The translations under genes were made by a program, and so were the position numbers. The notes beneath the pieces were generated by a model that worked only from the letters and a program-made list of their open reading frames with translations, searched no databases and had not been told where the DNA came from. Shown one piece after another: positions 40,331 through 41,198 of a DNA stretch of 41,198 nt; the first letter of the stretch is position 1; each line of letters starts with the position of its first letter. The stretch comes from Desulfovibrio sp. TomC (GTDB taxonomy: Bacteria > Desulfobacterota > Desulfovibrionia > Desulfovibrionales > Desulfovibrionaceae): assembly GCF_000801335.2 (NCBI RefSeq), contig NZ_JSEH01000031.1, forward strand, positions 1 to 41,198, given 5' to 3'.

Positions 40331-41026
40331 ATGCATTGGGACACCGTTTACAAAAATTTCGACTACCTGCTGGTCGGGGCCTATCCGCAAGGACCGCTTG
40401 GCGGGTTGGCCATGACCGTCATGCTGGCCATCGGCGGCATCTTCGGGGCCTTCTGGCTGGGCCTTGGCTGCGGTCTCATGCGCATCTCCGGCAAACGCCG
40501 CCTGCGCTGGCCGGCCATGTTCTTTATTGAGATCATCCGGGGCACGCCGCTTCTGATGGTCGTCTTCTGGTTTTATTTCCTGGCTCCGGTGCTCTTTGGC
40601 CACAGCCTGCCCGAAGCCCAAAGCGCACTCATTGCCCTGATCGTCTTTACCAGCGCCTATATCGCCGAGATCGTGCGGGCCGGGGTCGAGGCCCTGCCCA
40701 AGGGCCAGATGGAGGCGGCGCGCGGCTCGGGCCTGTCCCATGTCCAGGCCATGGTCTTCATTATTTTGCCCCAGGCGCTCTTCAACATGATTCCGTCCTT
40801 CGTCAACCAGTTCGTTTCCTTGACCAAAGACACCTCGCTGGCCTTTATCATCGGGGTCAACGAGCTGACCAAGGCCGCAACCCAGGTCAACAACCGCACG
40901 CTGACCGCTCCCACGGAAATTTTCATCACCATCGCCCTGCTCTATTTCGTCATCTGCTACTGCCTGACGGAATTTTCCCGCTATCTCGAACGCCGCATCA
41001 ACCGCTACCAGGCCCGGGGCCGGTAG
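40331..41026 (+). CDS. amino-acid ABC transporter permease 2
   Basis: The 231-residue permease pairs with the preceding one. Signature segments are FIEIIRGTPLLMVVFWFYF and the coupling loop MEAARGSGLSHVQAMVFIILPQALFNMIPSFVNQF. About five membrane helices are visible. AGGAGG precedes ATG 40331. Together with the ATPase and binding protein it completes an uptake system for a polar amino acid. A 3'-end hairpin element follows the stop codon. Confidence 0.93.
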   Translation: MHWDTVYKNFDYLLVGAYPQGPLGGLAMTVMLAIGGIFGAFWLGLGCGLMRISGKRRLRWPAMFFIEIIRGTPLLMVVFWFYFLAPVLFGHSLPEAQSALIALIVFTSAYIAEIVRAGVEALPKGQMEAARGSGLSHVQAMVFIILPQALFNMIPSFVNQFVSLTKDTSLAFIIGVNELTKAATQVNNRTLTAPTEIFITIALLYFVICYCLTEFSRYLERRINRYQARGR

Positions 41027-41146
41027 AGGGCGAGGGCGAGGGCGGAGGCGAAGGCGAAGATGCCTCCGGCGGCCGGGGCTTTGCCCCGGACCCCACCGGG
41101 GGGATGATCCCCCCGGACCCCTCGCCGGGAGAAGTTTTTAAGGGGG
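41027..41146 (+). repeat. 3'-end hairpin element, copy 4
   Basis: A purine-rich leader (41027-41061) is followed by the core GCCTCCGGCGGCC (41062-41074). The first stem is CCGGGGC-TTT-GCCCCGG (41073-41089). The second is a perfect 10-bp palindrome with a one-base centre (41096-41116). GGAGGC in the leader can also pair with GCCTCC of the core. A short T run (41135-41139) follows. It directly follows the last permease gene. Confidence 0.8.
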
Positions 41147-41198
41147 TATGGCAGACGTCGCACCCTGCCCCGTAAACCCTTGCCTTCCAGGAAGGATT

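Overview
The window reads as a chromosomal segment of a GC-rich, motile deltaproteobacterium of the Desulfovibrionaceae type (Desulfovibrio / Solidesulfovibrio-like). This is inferred from gene content: a flgBC-fliEFGHI flagellar operon, many two-component and cyclic-di-GMP proteins, a detached IMP-cyclohydrolase and HTH/S24 plus Mor phage regulators. It also rests on the intergenic hairpins built around GCCTCCGGCGGCC. No 16S or other phylogenetic marker is present, so the genus is not proven.

Layout. 1-29: 5' half of a tRNA running off the left edge. 91-911: separate Hpt and receiver proteins. 930-3200 (-): a large GT-C-like membrane protein followed by a solo HsdR-N-like nuclease-domain protein. 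3427-4944: a dynamin-like GTPase with two membrane segments. 4945-5242: three successive stem-loops, then an aminotransferase. 6480-8516 (-): a hybrid histidine kinase; 8624-8971 (-): a small lipoprotein. 9127-13141: a phage-derived island with a zinc-ribbon protein, small membrane/coiled-coil proteins, a heavily structured non-coding block, terS, an opposing small gene and terL, but no portal, capsid or tail gene. 13406-14976: a Spy/ZraP-like periplasmic protein, a SHOCT protein and a TPR protein. 15408-17564: an ABC-substrate-binding/PAS/GGDEF sensor. 17652-18887: a GT87-like membrane protein. 19017-25033 (-): the flagellar operon. 25406-25978: a TPR protein behind a consensus sigma-54 promoter. 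26117: IMP cyclohydrolase. 27429: chemoreceptor. 29575-30804: an S24 repressor, its probable operators and a Mor-like activator. 31095-33238: a cardiolipin-synthase-like enzyme and a tandem PRC-barrel-like protein, divergent. 33631 (-): EAL-like/HDOD protein. 35042-37127 (-): an OmpR-type two-component system with an 11-bp-phased site array upstream and a divergent gene for a lysine-rich secreted peptide. 37922-41026: a complete polar amino-acid ABC transporter.

The most unusual signals are non-coding. (i) A family of 3'-end elements (four clear copies, at 26754, 30891, 33280 and 41062) has a purine-rich leader, a fixed GCCTCCGGCGGCC core and stems whose sequence differs from copy to copy while staying self-complementary. 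(ii) A 22-23-bp-period tandem hairpin array lies beside two long perfect inverted repeats inside the phage island. (iii) A repressor/operator/Mor circuit stands without the rest of its phage. (iv) A GTAA array at 11-bp spacing lies between the two-component system and the lysine-rich peptide gene. All calls are from reading the sequence; no database search was run.
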